From Hanleya hanleyi (Eukaryota; Mollusca; Polyplacophora; Lepidopleurida; Hanleyidae): DNA of 64,000 bases. The position numbers were made by a program, and so were the translations under genes. Location: the NCBI GenBank assembly GCA_036873755.1, contig JAVTVY010020309.1:1-64000 (forward strand). The letters are read 5' to 3'. Shown here one piece after another: positions 17,895-30,681 of this stretch; within the stretch, counting starts at the first letter, position 1, and every line of letters starts with the position of its first letter. The notes beneath the pieces were generated by a model. The model was not told where the DNA came from. It did no database searches and worked only from the letters and a program-made list of their open reading frames with translations.

Positions 17895-18757
17895 TCCCCA
17901 GGCTAATTCTTCCTTATAATTAGAAATTAAGATAATAAATTAGATAGAAGAAAGACAATTTTCATCTGCACAAGTGCGTGATTTATTTTTACAGATAGAA
18001 CAAATCTTGTTTACATGTAGATGAAATAGTGTTAGAAAGAGTATTAAATTAAAACTTTGACTGCGGAAATGTCGTGGGCCGATATGTCGTGACGCCCGAA
18101 TTTAAACTCTACATTTGATATACAATCTCAACACTGTGTGTACAAAAAATACCCAAACAGTGGTGTAAAAAAGATTTACGCACAAATGCAAGATGTACAC
18201 ACGAATGTGCACAAAATATTCACACGAAAAGTACACGAATATGATTCGAATTATATCCAACGCACACAGCGATGATGTTGTAGTATTAGAACAAAAAAAG
18301 TATTCCGAGCTGTTTTTGTCAGCTGCGTTGCGGGTCCCAAAAACAGAAAGAAAGTTATGTTCGTGAAATCAAACTTGTTTTATTTTGCGAATTTTTGGCT
18401 TGGAACAAGTTTTTGTCGTCGGTGTGCGGTGACTGAGAACACGTGTCTGAATATCTTCCAACTATTAGCCAATGAACTGGCGAGCCGCGCCCATGTATAA
18501 AGGACTGAACTGGAATTTACGTCTACTTGTGGCACTCGCGGTCTTGTGTCTTGTCCCCAGATTCAAGGAGATCTGAGGACAAGCAATGAGTAGCCATCTT
18601 ACCATCAGCGACTGGCTGATTGGTGGATCTACTTTCCTCTGATTTCAAAATCTATTCACGTATGAAGAAACCCCATAACATCTCCGCATATCAGATGATT
18701 TATGGCGGCCAGAACTACATCGCAGTAACTATTACGATCAAATTTAGCTATTTATTT
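17895..18757. other. Host DNA right of Polinton A, no gene recognised
   Basis: AT-rich until ~18400, then GC-balanced. A TATA-like GTATAAAGG at ~18494 precedes CTGAGGACAAGCAATGAG, which could be a small promoter, but the frame after it is short. Nothing further is supported. Confidence 0.4.
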
Positions 18758-18758
18758 C

Positions 18759-20912
18759 GAATGCACGTTTTGAGGTCGAGATGGACCCACAGTGGTCCGA
18801 TTGTCTAGTATGAGCCCTTATTTTAAAGTTCTCTTGTGGTAGCATCGGATTAGACTGGTAGACACCAGTCCGGTTTTATCATTCTGCGCATGCACAGTCT
18901 GACCGTAGTATAAAAAGCAGGCATTTTAAGGGTTCATTTGGGGTAGAGATGGACCATTCTTGGTCCGAAAGCGCCGTGTGAGGTGTCAAAGTGAAGCTCT
19001 CGGTATGTAGGCCACGACATGAGGCATGGCCACGTCATCTGTGATGTCACCGGCAACGTCATCAGTAAGAGTAGTAGCCAAATAAATGTTTTGAGGGTGT
19101 GAAGGGAGGTGTTTGGGGTGGAGATGGACCACCCGTGGTTCTAATAGGTCGTGTGAGGTGTCAACGTGAAGGTCTCGGTGTGTAGACCACGACTTGATGG
19201 ATGTCCAGGTCATCTGTGACGTCGATGGTGACGTCACAGTAGTAGCCAAAGTGTGCATTTTGGAGGTGTGAATGAAGGTTTTTGGGGTAGAGACGGACCA
19301 TCCGCGGTCCTAATGCGTCGTGTGAGGCGTCATCTTGTAGCAACGCCTACCAGTGCCAAGCTTAACGCTTCAACGTCCTGGTGAATTAGCTCTGAAGCTC
19401 TGATTGTCTAGATATTCCATGGAGTTTGCCATTAATTCATCGAAATGCAGTGACGCCAATTCCATGGAATATCTAGAAAAACAGAGCTTCAGGGCTAATT
19501 CACCACGGCGATGAAGCGTAAAGCTATATGCGTTGGTGGGCGTTACTGTGTTTCTCTTGGACCATGGATCCTAAACATCCATGATTCCCCATGGTTTAGG
19601 TGTAAAGTCCGCGTTCCGCTTTTTATATTTTTGGGGCAAATCATAATTTTTCATGCAACTCTGCAGATGCCACCATACTCACTTCCCTGGATGATCCCCC
19701 ATGGTAAAGTCCGTGTTCCGCCTTTTATAAATTCACACTCAATCCTAAATTTACATACACCCACTAACCCATCCTGCCTCTCTCGGCAGGCCCTGATCCG
19801 CTGAGAAGCGATATTAGCCCATATAAGGGTTTACCCTATTTTAGGGGTAAAGTTCGTGTTTCCGGATTTTATGTGTTCAAACTCAATCCAAATTGTCATG
19901 CCACCCATGACTTGATCGTCCTGGAGGAGTGCTTCACTTTGACATCTGTCGCGACCCATTTGGACCAATAGTGGCCCATCTCGACCCCAGAACGTCCATT
20001 CCCATGCCCCTTTTTTACTGTGCATGCGCAGAATAACATCAGTTCCATGTCACACCCATCCAGTTGGACACTCTCCCACGAGTGCTTTACGATGACATCT
20101 CACTCGAACCAATCGGACCACCTAGACACCAAAACGTTCACCCCAGGAGTCACTGGGGTCTAATGTAGGACCAGATAACTCTTGCTGGGCCGCCACGTGA
20201 CCGGAATGCCTTAATGGTGTACAAACTACCTTAAATGACCACTCACTGTCACTCACTCACTCACTCACTCATCATCGTTAGTGCGTCCATGCGTTAAGAC
20301 GGGCGTTAATGGGCGCCACTGCATTTCGATGAATTAGTGACGAGTTCCATGGAGTATCTAGAAAATCAGAGCTTCAGGGCTTGGCGTTTGAAGGCGTTGC
20401 TACAAGATGACACCTCACACGACACATTCGGACCACGCATGGTCCATCTACCCCAAACACCTTCCTTCACTCCTACTGATGACGTCACCATTGACGTCAC
20501 AGATGACATGGACATCCCTCAAGTCGTGGTCTACAGACCGAGAGCTTCACGTTGACACCTCACACGACCTATTAGAACCACGGATGGTACATCCCTACCC
20601 CGAACGCCTTTCTTCACACCCCGAAAAATATTCACTTTCGCTACTACTTCTACTAATGACGTCACCGATGACATCACAGATGACGTGGATATGCCTTAAG
20701 TCGTCGTCTACACACCGAGAGCTACACTTTGGCACCCCACACGACGCATTCGGACCAAGAACCCACGGTCACACTGCTCATGCGCAGAATGATGAAACCG
20801 GACTAGACACCAGTACAATCCGACGTTACCCCATGAGAACTTCAAAATAAGGCCTCATACTAGATAATCGGACGACTGTGGGTCCATCTCGACCCCAAAA
20901 CGTGCATTCAAA
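18759..20912. repeat. ~2.1-kb inverted-repeat element built of Polinton subterminal units
   Basis: The left arm begins AATGCACGTTTTGAGGTCGAG near 18759. The right arm ends with its complement CTCGACCCCAAAACGTGCATT near 20912. Inner parts of the arms also match: TCATCTTGTAGCAACGCC (19328) with GGCGTTGCTACAAGATGA (20393), and TTCCATGGAATATCTAGA with its complement. The centre (19510-20330) holds further diverged units and a GGTAAAGTCCGTGTTCCG-type repeat. No genes. It resembles two TIRs brought together with the interior lost. Confidence 0.6.
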
Positions 20913-22005
20913 TACACATTTCTTTACTGAGCATGCGCAGATAGACGCTATTCTCACCCCACATCCATCCAATTGGACGCTCCCCGACGAGAGCTTGATT
21001 CTGATACCTCCCACGACCCAATGCGACTATCATATGTCCATCTCGGCCTCATACCCTTTTCCCAAAATTCCCTGTCTACGAATGCGCAGAATGACGTCAG
21101 TTCCACCCACACCCATCCAGTTGGACGCTCTCCTACGGGAGCTTCAAAATAAGACATCATATGACCCATTTAGACCAATAGGGGTCCACCTCGACCCCAA
21201 AACGTCCTTTCCAATACACTTTGTCTACTGCGCATGCGCGGAATATCGTCAGGTCCACCCCACACCCATCCAGTTGGACGCTCCCCCACGAGAGCTTCAA
21301 AATAAGACCTCATACGACCCATTTGGCCCGCTAGTGACCCACGTCGGCCCCAAAATGTCCCTCCCCATTACCTTTGTCTACTGCGCATGAGCGGAATGAC
21401 GTCAGTTCCACGTCATACCAATAGCGAAGTCTCCGAACTGTCGGTGTAGGAGTAATTTGCCCTTGCCCGCTAGTAGGCGCTCGAGTCAGGGGGGACAAAA
21501 TGTTGACTGGATAACATGTAAAGAGATAGGGCGGCCTGAAATAGTGCAATAAATTGAGCAAACGGCATTTCCAATAATTTCAAAATTGAGCTGGGCGGCA
21601 TGACAGATCACCCTTGTCAATGTAATATTTTTTATTTGCACATATTCGCGTTCAAGACGACATTTTCTATTGTAACGCCAATGACGTCGTTATATAAGGC
21701 GTAATGCCCTTTGTTCTACATCATGATGCAGTCGTCATATCCGAAAGTCGCATGACGTCACAATACAACGTTGCTACAAGAAAGATACATTGTATGGGAT
21801 TTTGTCCTCCCCGATTCAAACGTCCTCTGGCGGACAGGGGCAAATACTCTTATCACGACAGAATGGAAACTCCCGTATTCAGTCGGATACTCCCTCACGA
21901 CTGCTCTATACTGATACCTCACTCGACCCAATCGGATCAATAGGGGCCCACCCAGACACCAAAACGTCCACCCCAGCGCTACTTGTTCAGTGCGCATGCG
22001 AATAA
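20913..22005. repeat. Tandem subterminal units (reverse orientation) with NRF1-like sites
   Basis: About four diverged units at 20940-21420 contain CTGCGCATGCGCGG and AGAGCTTCAAAATAAGA. Unique DNA (21430-21820) follows, then a last unit at ~21880-22005 in the same orientation. These match the ends of Polinton-type elements and are probably solo remnants. Confidence 0.65.
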
Positions 22006-22640
22006 GCAAATAGATTCAAAATGGGCAAAAGGTATCTGGCTATGATGTGAGATCCTTCGGTTTTGATAAATCTGCACAATCAGCTAATAATAAAGCCTTG
22101 ATATATACACGAGCAACATGGAAACGCAGGAGATTCAGATAACCCCACACAGCTGACATATTTGAACATAGTATTTTGATCTTGGGGATATGCAAATAGA
22201 TTCAAAATGGGCGTAAGAGATCCCTCTGTTTGATAAATTTGCGTAATGAGCGAAGAATAGTGCCTTGAAGTGAACGAGCACATGAAAAAATATGATTTTC
22301 GGGTGACCCCATATGGCCACCATTTTGAATTTGTCCATCAAATCTTGGTCTTAGGGATACGTAAGGGGATTCAGAAAGAGCATAGGTTGTTGGGCTATGC
22401 TTAGAGATCCCTTGATTTTGTTAAATGTGCATAATGTCTTGAACTACACGAGGAACAAAAAAGTCTGATTTTCGTATGACACCATATGGCCGCTATTTTG
22501 AATTTGACCAGTAATCTTGATTTTTGGCATATGTAAATAGATGCCGAATGGAAATAGAATGTTAGAGATCCCTCGATTTTGATAAATTTGCGCATTTTGA
22601 TTTAAAACATCATATTTTAAGCTGAGAATTAAGCAAACAG
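22006..22640. repeat. Four diverged ~170-190-bp tandem repeats with GCCACCATTTTGAA
   Basis: Each unit starts TGCAAATAGATTCAAAATGGGC or a variant, then AGAGATCCCTC.GTTTTGATAAATTTGC, and ends with CCATATGGCCACCATTTTGAATTTG and an ATCTTG...GGGAT block. The reverse complement of the latter is YY1-like. No coding capacity. Confidence 0.7.
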
Positions 22641-22688
22641 ATTCAAAATAGGCGGAAGATGCTAGACTTTGATGGGAGATTCATTTGT

Positions 22689-23419
22689 GTTAAAGTGAAC
22701 GTAAAGGCTGCGACAACACACGCACTGTGTGGAAGAACTATATTAAAAGTATCATTTGGCAGCAACAAATATTTTTTGTGATTTTTTCCCTTCCAAAAAA
22801 AAAATTCCAAACACGGGAATTATTGACTGATGCAACCAGCGACTGGAGTCGGCCATATCAGTTTATTGATTAGCCTTGCGCCAATGAAAACGCTTGTACG
22901 GAGCACGTGATATTTTCCTGTGACGTAGTATCACTTTGTTTTGGCATCGCTGTAGCACGAATTGTAATTGCGGAGGTGGAGAGCTCGGCTGTTTCAAGCG
23001 TGTTTTGATTGTGTTGCGTGTCTCCAGCAAGTGTTTACTGACCTGAAACGTTCGATGACCTACTCACTACTTTCGTCGACATCGGAGCGTTTTGGTTCAA
23101 ACTGGTAACCCTGTAAACCTTCATATGTCTCTTCGTCAGAACTTGAAGTCAGGCTAGCCTCCTCGTGCGTCGCTATGTTTACATGCTTTCAGCGCTTTCT
23201 AACTCCACGAATAAAGAGCTCCAAGGTGATACAACGTCACTGCTCTTAGTGAGATAGCCAGCATGGCGGCAGCCGGGGAACAATAATACAACGGAGATAA
23301 TTTCGTTCGTACTCGGTGCAAAAAAATCCCCCAAAATATTTGTTGCTGCTATTTCAGTATTTCAATGTAGCTCTTTCCCACAGAGTGCATGTTGCCTCAG
23401 CCTTTACGTTCACTTTAAC
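22689..23419. mobile_element. 731-bp MITE with 22-bp TIRs, TTAA at both ends
   Basis: GTTAAAGTGAACGTAAAGGCTG (22689-22710) is perfectly complementary to CAGCCTTTACGTTCACTTTAAC (23398-23419). Both ends can be read as TTAA followed by AGTGAACG, consistent with a TTAA-targeting (piggyBac-type) element, although TTAA could instead be part of the TIR. Inner complementarity continues weakly (CACTGTGTGGAAGA with TCTTTCCCACAGAGTG). No ORF of note. Confidence 0.75.
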
Positions 23420-25290
23420 TAATTTGCACAATGGGATAAGAATAATGCCTATTACATGAATAACCTGAAAAAGGGCGATTTATGGATTTTTAATCATTCT
23501 GATGATACCGCGAATGTTCAAAAGGGCACTAAATTTCCGAACCCTCTGTCACCTAGGCCAGAAAGGGTTAACACAAACTACTTCAAATTCGAGAAAGAAA
23601 ACTTCGGACCAACACTTATCTTGATCGGCAAGGTCCAGTCAATAAGAAAATGGATGTTGCCAAAATTCACTAATATCTTAAAATTCACCCCGTAGAGCTA
23701 CTTCAGATTTGATACCCATTTCTTTTACAAGGAATTTCACACATAAATGTTTTTAATGGTTTTAAGGCCCATATTTTGACCATCTTTGGATGTTATTTGA
23801 CCTCGAAATGACCTGATAATGACCTCAAATTGCCAAAGTCGTCTTAGTATCCACCTTACCTTGAACCATACTGCATAAAATATATGAAATACACAGAATT
23901 TTCCCTCATTTTTGACCTCATTTGTGTTAAAGCCACACAGTACATAAAAGCAATTTAGCGTGAATAGTCATTGGTAACAAACATCACAATGGAAATTAAG
24001 TAAGGAACGACTTTTACCAATTTCGACATTATTTAACTCCAAAAGTGACCCCGAAATGACCTTTAATATAAAAAAATTCCCCTCCACCTTGAACCCTAAC
24101 ACACAAAAAACTAATTTATCATGGGTGCCCATTTGTAACAAACAATGCCATCAAAAGTTGCATTTCGTGTCCTTGGCCGGCCTACTAAATCTGTGCTGGG
24201 ATGAGGAAGATAACCACAAACCATACACAGTGTGTAGATTTTGTGTACCAAAGGTACAAATGACTAGGGTACAAATGAAGGCACACAGTGGAGTGTAGTC
24301 CTGAGAACGTAGTTCTGGTGGCGTCAATACAACAGGGAGACAATATGGAGTGGGGAATGCCCTTTCACTTCCCCCACAACTTCCTTATGTCTCACTGGCC
24401 GTTCACTCTTTATCAGACAGTATACAACAGTCTCTGGGAATACACTAACCGATCATCTGACAATATTGTGAGTCTAAGTTTATTTGGCATAAATATGGAT
24501 TCTCGCTGTCCGATAGAAATTGCAATCCCACGTCTCCTTTGGGGATAGATATACGAGATGCGGGTGTATTGCGAAATTTGATACTATAAATCATAAACTT
24601 ATTATGGACATTTTCAATATAACAATATAGCTAAACCAAAAGGAATTGCCTTCGTAGAGTTGATAATTAAGACGGCGCTATCTCAGTAAAGGGCTTCTCG
24701 AAGTGATGTTTAGTGTTCGTGACCCTGCTGGCATGATTTATTCCGGTAAACACGACGTATCCTAAGAAAGCGGATACTAGTACATTAAGATGCTCTTACC
24801 ATGGTACGTGTCCAATCTATGGATGACCAGAAGAAACATCGTTCCCAAGATTGCAAATTGGTAGATGCGCGAAGAATTAAATTGAGGTTGGTCAAGTTAC
24901 CCCCACCTGTTCCATTAAACATCTTCTTAGAGGGAAGATCTCACGGGAAAAATTGAAGAAGATTGGTCACACAGCGCACATTATACACTTATTATAGACA
25001 TGTCGCCGAAAATACAAAGAATCTTGCTCGCGTGACAACTGCAAATATTCAACTCTATCAAGATTCCATACTGTTTATTCGTACAAAATGACATACTAAT
25101 CGCAGAATGGGTCCATGTCCGATAGAAGCCGAAAGCTAGGGAGCTATGAGTCTCCTCTAAATACCATACTATTTGATACTGCGCAAAAACACCCAAACCA
25201 TATAACTTCCGTTATAAAGTACAGGCGGCACTCATTCTGCACAAGAACAGCATTTTAGATCTGAAAGGAGGGAGCAAATGCACACTCAAA
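23420..25290. other. About 1.9 kb without recognisable features
   Basis: AT-rich DNA. A short plus-strand frame at 24056-24298 is moderately open but has no motif I recognise. Likely intergenic or intronic host DNA. Confidence 0.4.
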
Positions 25291-25297
25291 TCAAAAC

Positions 25298-26050
25298 TTA
25301 AATCTCCAAATCTCTCGTTACAGCTAGACGCGACTCTTTCGAGTCATCTATGTAAGCGTTGATGGCATCAGAACGCCACCGTCTATGTTTTTTCAGACTT
25401 TTAACACTGGCCGTTACGCCACCTGACCTTAGCGAGTGTAAGCCTAAGTTTGAGCCAGAAGGGGCAAACTCTTTCAATCTTGCGCCAATCACTTCCTAGC
25501 TCTAGTGTAACTCAAACATTTATTCTTCGTGATGAATTTCTTCTTTCCCTTTGTACAGTCCAAAGGTTTAAAAAATCATCATCAAACGTAGACAACTGAG
25601 CTGCCAACAGATAACGCTCTAACCAACTAACAGAACAAGCTACTGTGTTTGTTCTGCAAATAATTACCTTATTACCTTTCCTGTACTGATCAGTTTTACT
25701 CTTTATAACATTTAAACACATATGATTAACTTCAATTTTAAAGTCACAAGCTCTAAGATTCTGAATCTCATCAAAACGTAAATAACCGGCTAAACCAACT
25801 AGCGCCATAGAAATGTCACGAATCTCACTCAAGTCTTGAGAGTACCTGTAATTTTCACACATCTTCATCAATGTTTCAGAACTCACGGCATCCTTACGTA
25901 CCACTGGCTTGGGATGTTCGCGTTTTCTTCCGTCCAACACCATTTTGATGAAAATGTTCTCCGTTGGCGATCTTAAGTTACAAGAACTTCGGTCCATACT
26001 CCATGTAAGAGAGCACGAGATTGGGCCATTATCCCTCCTTGTAAGACGAC
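25298..26050 (-). pseudogene. Tyrosine recombinase of the DIRS-like element, broken
   Basis: The minus strand carries RKDAVSSETLMKMC, then IRDISMALVGLAGYLRFDEI with the catalytic Arg of tyrosine recombinases. After a frame break near 25500 come GLHSLRSGGVT (His-x-x-Arg box), HRRWRSDAINAYIDDS with the Trp/His and nucleophile Tyr region, and SKESRLAVT. The segment between the HxxR box and HRRW is shorter than in typical relatives, suggesting a deletion. The two open parts are 25298-25492 and 25512 to about 26050; beyond that a MITE begins. Confidence 0.8.
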
Positions 26051-26053
26051 AGT

Positions 26054-26639
26054 TTAACCCTATCTGGCCTGGGCTTTTTGGGACCTGTCCAGGCCTGGGG
26101 GAGGCCGAAATGCCCCCCCCCCCCATAATTATTTTTCTTATCCCTTGAGCTAGGGAGCTGAAACTTACCACACTATACCCTTGGGTCAAGCTCTACCAGA
26201 AAATGTAAAAAATCCAAGATGGCCGCTTTGATGACGTCACAGTGATGTCATTTTCAAAAAAGGCATTTTTTGGTCGATTTTTCGGTCGGATTTTCCGATT
26301 TTTTTATTTATGCAATTTCTCCGCAAAAACTGCATGATAAATTAGTAAATATTAATGTAATGTGAAATAAAATAGTTTTTGCCCACTTTTCATCGCGGAA
26401 AAGCAGAAATTTTGAAGAAATATGACAAAAACATCACTTTTCTGGTACCCCACGTGGCCGCCATCTTGAATTTACCCATGATCTTCTGCTCATGGGGGTT
26501 ATGCAAATAGCTCAAAATGACCCCAATATGATAAACTATAAGGTCCTGGAGTTTCAGCACTCCATTTTTTGTAGTTCCGGAGATAGCGCAGAAAGTTTGG
26601 TAGGGGGGCCATAATGCCCCCCAGGCCAGGTAGGGTTAA
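26054..26639. mobile_element. piggyBac-type MITE 1 (TTAA flanks)
   Basis: TTAA followed by CCCTATCTGGCCTGGG at the left and CCCAGGCCAGGTAGGG followed by TTAA at the right give ~16-bp TIRs with one mismatch. CCC-starting TIRs and TTAA duplication fit piggyBac. Internally it carries a YY1-like CAAGATGGCCGC next to GATGACGTCAC. A second copy is at 31252-31753. Confidence 0.8.
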
Positions 26640-27489
26640 AAACGACACTTTGAAAGATATGTATATTATGTACAGTTTCTCTCTCCTTAAGACAACAGCG
26701 TTAAAACGACACATGTGAGGTACCAGGACTATTCTCCTCCCATGATTTTCTGTAACTACACCCTAAAACGACACTTTCATTAAATCATCTAAGAACAGCC
26801 ATGCTTAGAAATATTACTTCAAAGATGACCGTGCTAAAAGGACACCTATGGCGGACTTAGCATCACTCTTCTCCCAAGACGACAGTCTAAAAACAACACG
26901 TTGAAAGCAATGTATATTTTTTAAAGCGACAGTCTGAAAGCGACACTTCATCAGTTATGTATATTTGATAAAGCGACAGTCTATAAACGACACTTTATCA
27001 GATATGTATATTCACCGCCTTCCATAAGACGACAGTGTTAAAACGACACATGTGAGGTACCAGGACTATTCTCCTCCCAGAACGATTTTCTGTGAATCAT
27101 CTAATAACAGCCAAGCTTAGGAATATTGTCAGGGCCATTATTTCTTCTAAGATGATCGTGGCGGACTTAGCATCACTCTTCTCCCAAGACGACAGTCTAA
27201 AAACAACACTTTGAAAGCGATGTATATTTTTTAAAGCGACACTCTAAAAGCGACACTTCATCAGATATGTATATTTGATAAAGCGACAGTCTAAATACGA
27301 CATTATTTCTCTATACTTTCCATGATGGCACAGTGTAGGGACACTGTCACATTAAATGGCATATAACAGCGATACTCTCAAATATTGTCAGGCTTAACTT
27401 ATATACGAGATGAGGAAAGGAAAGGAGGAATGTAAAGTAATAGTAGTCCTCAAACGGCGTTACAGTTGTATCAGCAGTCCTGCAATGAG
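26640..27489. repeat. Nested tandem repeats with AAAGCGACAGTCTAAAAGCGACAC units
   Basis: Short units (GCGACAGTCT.AA.GCGACACTTCATCAG.TATGTATATT) are nested in a ~330-bp duplication whose copies start near 26690 and 27018 and share ACGACACATGTGAGGTACC. The MITE 1 target site was part of this array. From ~27330 to 27490 nothing is recognised. Confidence 0.65.
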
Positions 27490-27926
27490 TCGCGTTAGTC
27501 ACCAATGTAAGTAATATAAAGGGCTTTTCGAGTCACTGGCTCGTCACTGCGCATGCGCAGGTAATTGTAGGACGTCACTTGAGGAGGTCATGAGGAGGTG
27601 TGCGCAGGAGTGTTTTGCGCAAGTGTATGACGGCACTTCCGGTCTGCGTGAATCGGGCGTCACCGCGGTGATGCGGTCTGGCGGTGATGCGGTCGGCCTC
27701 CGCGGACAGAAAATAGTCCCAAATACGTGGATTTTCGTGAGAATGTTCGGCAATCTTCAGGGGCGAGAGGAGCCCCTAGTGGAGTGATTGGGTCGAGTAA
27801 GGTATCAAAGTGAAGTATTCCTCCAAGGCTATCCAGTCATGGGTGGGTGCATGTAAAATTAGGATTTGTCCCGAAAATATAAAAAGCGGAACACGGACTT
27901 TACCCCTACAATAGGGAGCGGTGGAA
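27490..27926. repeat. Polinton subterminal/TIR fragment inserted in the RT gene
   Basis: It contains CTGCGCATGCGCAGG, CGGCACTTCCGGTCTGCGTGAATCGGGCGTCACC (shared with the right TIR insertion of A), GGCGGTGATGCGGTC (shared with the A TIR) and GGGTCGAGTAAGGTATCAAAGTGAAG. RT homology stops exactly at its right edge. Confidence 0.65.
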
Positions 27927-28351
27927 ATGCCAAATGCTAAAACGTTGAAGACAAAATTCCTGATTTTCCCCCCCAAATTCCAAGAAAACCTCAGATATCG
28001 ACGATGTCCTTCAAAAATTAGGATGTGATGATAAGCACTCCTGATGTCCAAAGTAACCAAGAAATCACCTTTCTCAAACATGGGCATTGCAACTTGGATG
28101 CTTTCCAAAGAAAATTTATGTTTCAGTAAACAGTTGTTTATATATCTAGCATCCAAAATCAGTCTTTTCTATCCTGCATCGTTAATATCGACCGTCAAAG
28201 GATTCACAACTGTAGCAGGGTCCTCTACTTCAGAAACACAACCTATTTTACAAAGCCGATCTGTTTCTGTTTCTACAAACACACTGTTTACTACAGCCGA
28301 TTTATTGTTTCTCAAAATCGGAAGAAGAATCTGGTTCTTGTACATAGCCAT
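27927..28351 (-). pseudogene. DIRS-like reverse transcriptase, N-terminal half, truncated
   Basis: The minus strand shows NSVFVETETDRL, VVNPLTV, then RLILDARYINN, FEKGDFLVTLDIRSAYHHI (RT motif A with the catalytic Asp) and FVFNVLAFGISTAPY (motif B). A TAG lies just before RLILD. The catalytic YxDD motif C is missing because the homology ends at 27927, where Polinton-type repeat DNA begins. Confidence 0.8.
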
Positions 28352-28673
28352 TCTTAATTATATTTAAGCCTATTCTTTCTAAAAAAACCACAATGTCGTT
28401 CAGATGCCCCTCCCCCAAATCATCGAAATCAAGACCACTCTCATCAACCAATGAAGGCGAAGATTCTTTCCTTGAATATTTTAACCCAGATTCATCATCA
28501 TTGAACACAGTGCTATATGTCTCCACGCATGCTTCACCCATGGCATCACTACCTTGCAACCGTTGCTCCAGTGGAAATTTCCTTTCCCCCAAAACATGTA
28601 ATATATCATTCCTGTCGTCAAGAGTGAAGAAATTGAATTCATTTGTAACCAAATTTGTTTTCTTGTCATCCAA
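28302..28673 (-). pseudogene. Acidic Gag/pre-RT region of the DIRS-like element
   Basis: A 123-residue acidic frame (many Asp/Glu, including DESGLDFDDLGEGHLNDIV) lies directly upstream of the RT homology and overlaps it in another frame. It is likely the Gag-RT linker of the same element. Confidence 0.45.
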
Positions 28674-28849
28674 ATACTTGCCATTATTTGAGTTAAATTG
28701 ATCATAGATAGGTTCTCAACTTTGGGATGCTTGTTCGAAAATTGACTGAATAAAACATTTTTTGTCAACAACCAAACAAGGAAAAAAACCACTTATCTGA
28801 TCAGATTGCTGAGTTATAAACCATTATAATGTCCAGATCCAAACCTCTG

Positions 28850-29390
28850 GGGACATTCTTCGCGCCAATGCCCAATTTTTCTACAAGTCCAAAGTCGGAA
28901 ATATCCGCGAGTTTCACCTGTTTTTGATGTTCAGCAACCAGTTCCATACCTTCGCGTCACGCCTTTCTTGCTTTGTCAAGCTTGTCGTTCGATGGACGTT
29001 TCCCGTCAGTTACTTTCAAATGTTCGTTCACTGTATCCATTGAGTCAACGATTTTTAGATTAACTTGTATTGTTCCTCGTTGGACTTCTTTCGGAATTTC
29101 GGCATGTTTTCATCTAGTCTCATTCTCTTAAATCTCTGAAACCGTCGACGATTTTAGCTCGTTGTGATTGTTCAACAACTCATGCCTTCATGCTGTTGAA
29201 TTTTAAAGAAATGAAATCGGACATTCTGTTCAAAACTACGTCTTCCATCGCGGCAACTTGACTCTTTAACAACCGACTCCAAGTTATCATTTCTTTTGGC
29301 CGTCGCGTCCTCGCTCGAACCGCGAGCTTAAAAATAAGAAAGCGTGTTCTCTTGAGCCGCGCACCGACTAGAATGGTCACATTCTCACCC
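28850..29390 (-). pseudogene. Gag remnant with degenerate zinc knuckle
   Basis: Translation of the minus strand near 28853-28885 gives TCRKIGHWREEC, the C-x4-H-x4-C part of a retroelement zinc knuckle; the first Cys is lost. Upstream frames to ~29380 are broken by stops. Confidence 0.5.
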
Positions 29391-29400
29391 CACGCCGTCC

Positions 29401-30681
29401 ACCTAGCCTGACCCGCTAAACGTCTCTACGTCACAGCCAATCGAAACACCAGAATTTACCACACCCTCTCAGCACATGTGCTCATGACCACGCCCCCTTC
29501 GAAAACGTGAAAACAGAAGTTTCAAGCTATACGCTGATACGTTTGAAACTATATTTCGTCATTGGTGGGATCTCGAATCAGTCTATGTTATTCGAGGGAC
29601 ATATTCAGTCTAAATATCCCCGAGAAGTTGCGTCCCCTGAAATATACCAGGTTAGAGAGGCAGATCCCATTCAACCGGGTTTATCTGCTTTTAATGTGAT
29701 CTGTTTGACCAAACTGGCAGATTAGCGTGCGACTTGTGACGTAGGTGACGGACACGATATCATAGTACAACTACCGAATTTTGTTTTCCAACCGGACATT
29801 CTTTGCTCTTATTTCTGCCGGGTACCAGGTGTATAGGGCGATGCAAATATTTTACACAGACTCTGGCCTTCTCGAAATGGTTGGCTCCTTTGGCAGATTA
29901 GCGTGCGACTTGTGACGTAGTTGACGGATAAGGATAAGGATATCTGCCTTATAATTCCACGCTCTCATCCATGAACTAGAAATATCAGATATGCACGTCA
30001 TTATAATGCTTCACGGCCCTTTCCTAGTATTTCATAACATTCACGGGAACTGATTCTAAAACGCGCAGAATAAAAGTAAATTTGGAAAGCCCCGTCCCCC
30101 CACCCCCAAAAACGTCATTCAACATTTTCGTTAACATCTTTAAGTGGTTTTCACAAACAGTTTTGGAAAATATAATTATATCACGTTTAAAACGTTATTA
30201 TGACTCGTTTTAATAACGTCATCAAAATTAATTTCCTAAAACGGTTTTCATGATGGTTGTATAACTCCTCAAAATATGTTTCATGACATTTTACCTGATT
30301 ATTTATATGATGTTTTCACGGCACATGTACGTTTTACCGTTGTGTTAGCTGAGTATGATGCTTTTCTCAGTCGGACTGGGCTCAGTTTTATGACGGAAGT
30401 TCAATTTCAGGCATGACTATGTAACAACCATCAATCGGTCTCGGAACTGGAACATTTAATACTTTACCTCAATGTCCCAGGTAACAATATCCCTTTTCAT
30501 ATGTATCTCTTTAGGAAAAGATGTATACCCGAGTTGCAAGTCGGGAAAAATGTCTTAGCGGAGTTAAAAGACTTATTCATTCCTTCTACATCGGTTTAAG
30601 AAGAGTCTGTTTGAGAGTCGTTTTTAACTTGAAGTTTTCTGACAGTTTATGCCTGATGGTTGATGTCAATTGTTGTTTCAG
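29401..30681. other. Host DNA, no gene recognised
   Basis: It contains a short repeated string (TGGCAGATTAGCGTGCGACTTGTGACGTAG at ~29718 and ~29892) and AT-rich DNA. The last ~25 bases form a pyrimidine-rich tract ending in AG, a possible splice acceptor for the next feature. Confidence 0.4.

Larger units (their letters stand above)
25298..29400 (-). mobile_element. Decayed DIRS/Ngaro-type YR retrotransposon, broken by later insertions
   Basis: On the minus strand, in order, are a Gag-like zinc-knuckle remnant, a reverse transcriptase N-terminal half and a tyrosine recombinase. RT plus tyrosine recombinase without a DDE integrase defines DIRS-like elements. The element is interrupted by a Polinton subterminal fragment (27490-27926), a repeat field (26640-27320) and a TTAA MITE (26054-26639), and carries many stops. 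Confidence 0.75.
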
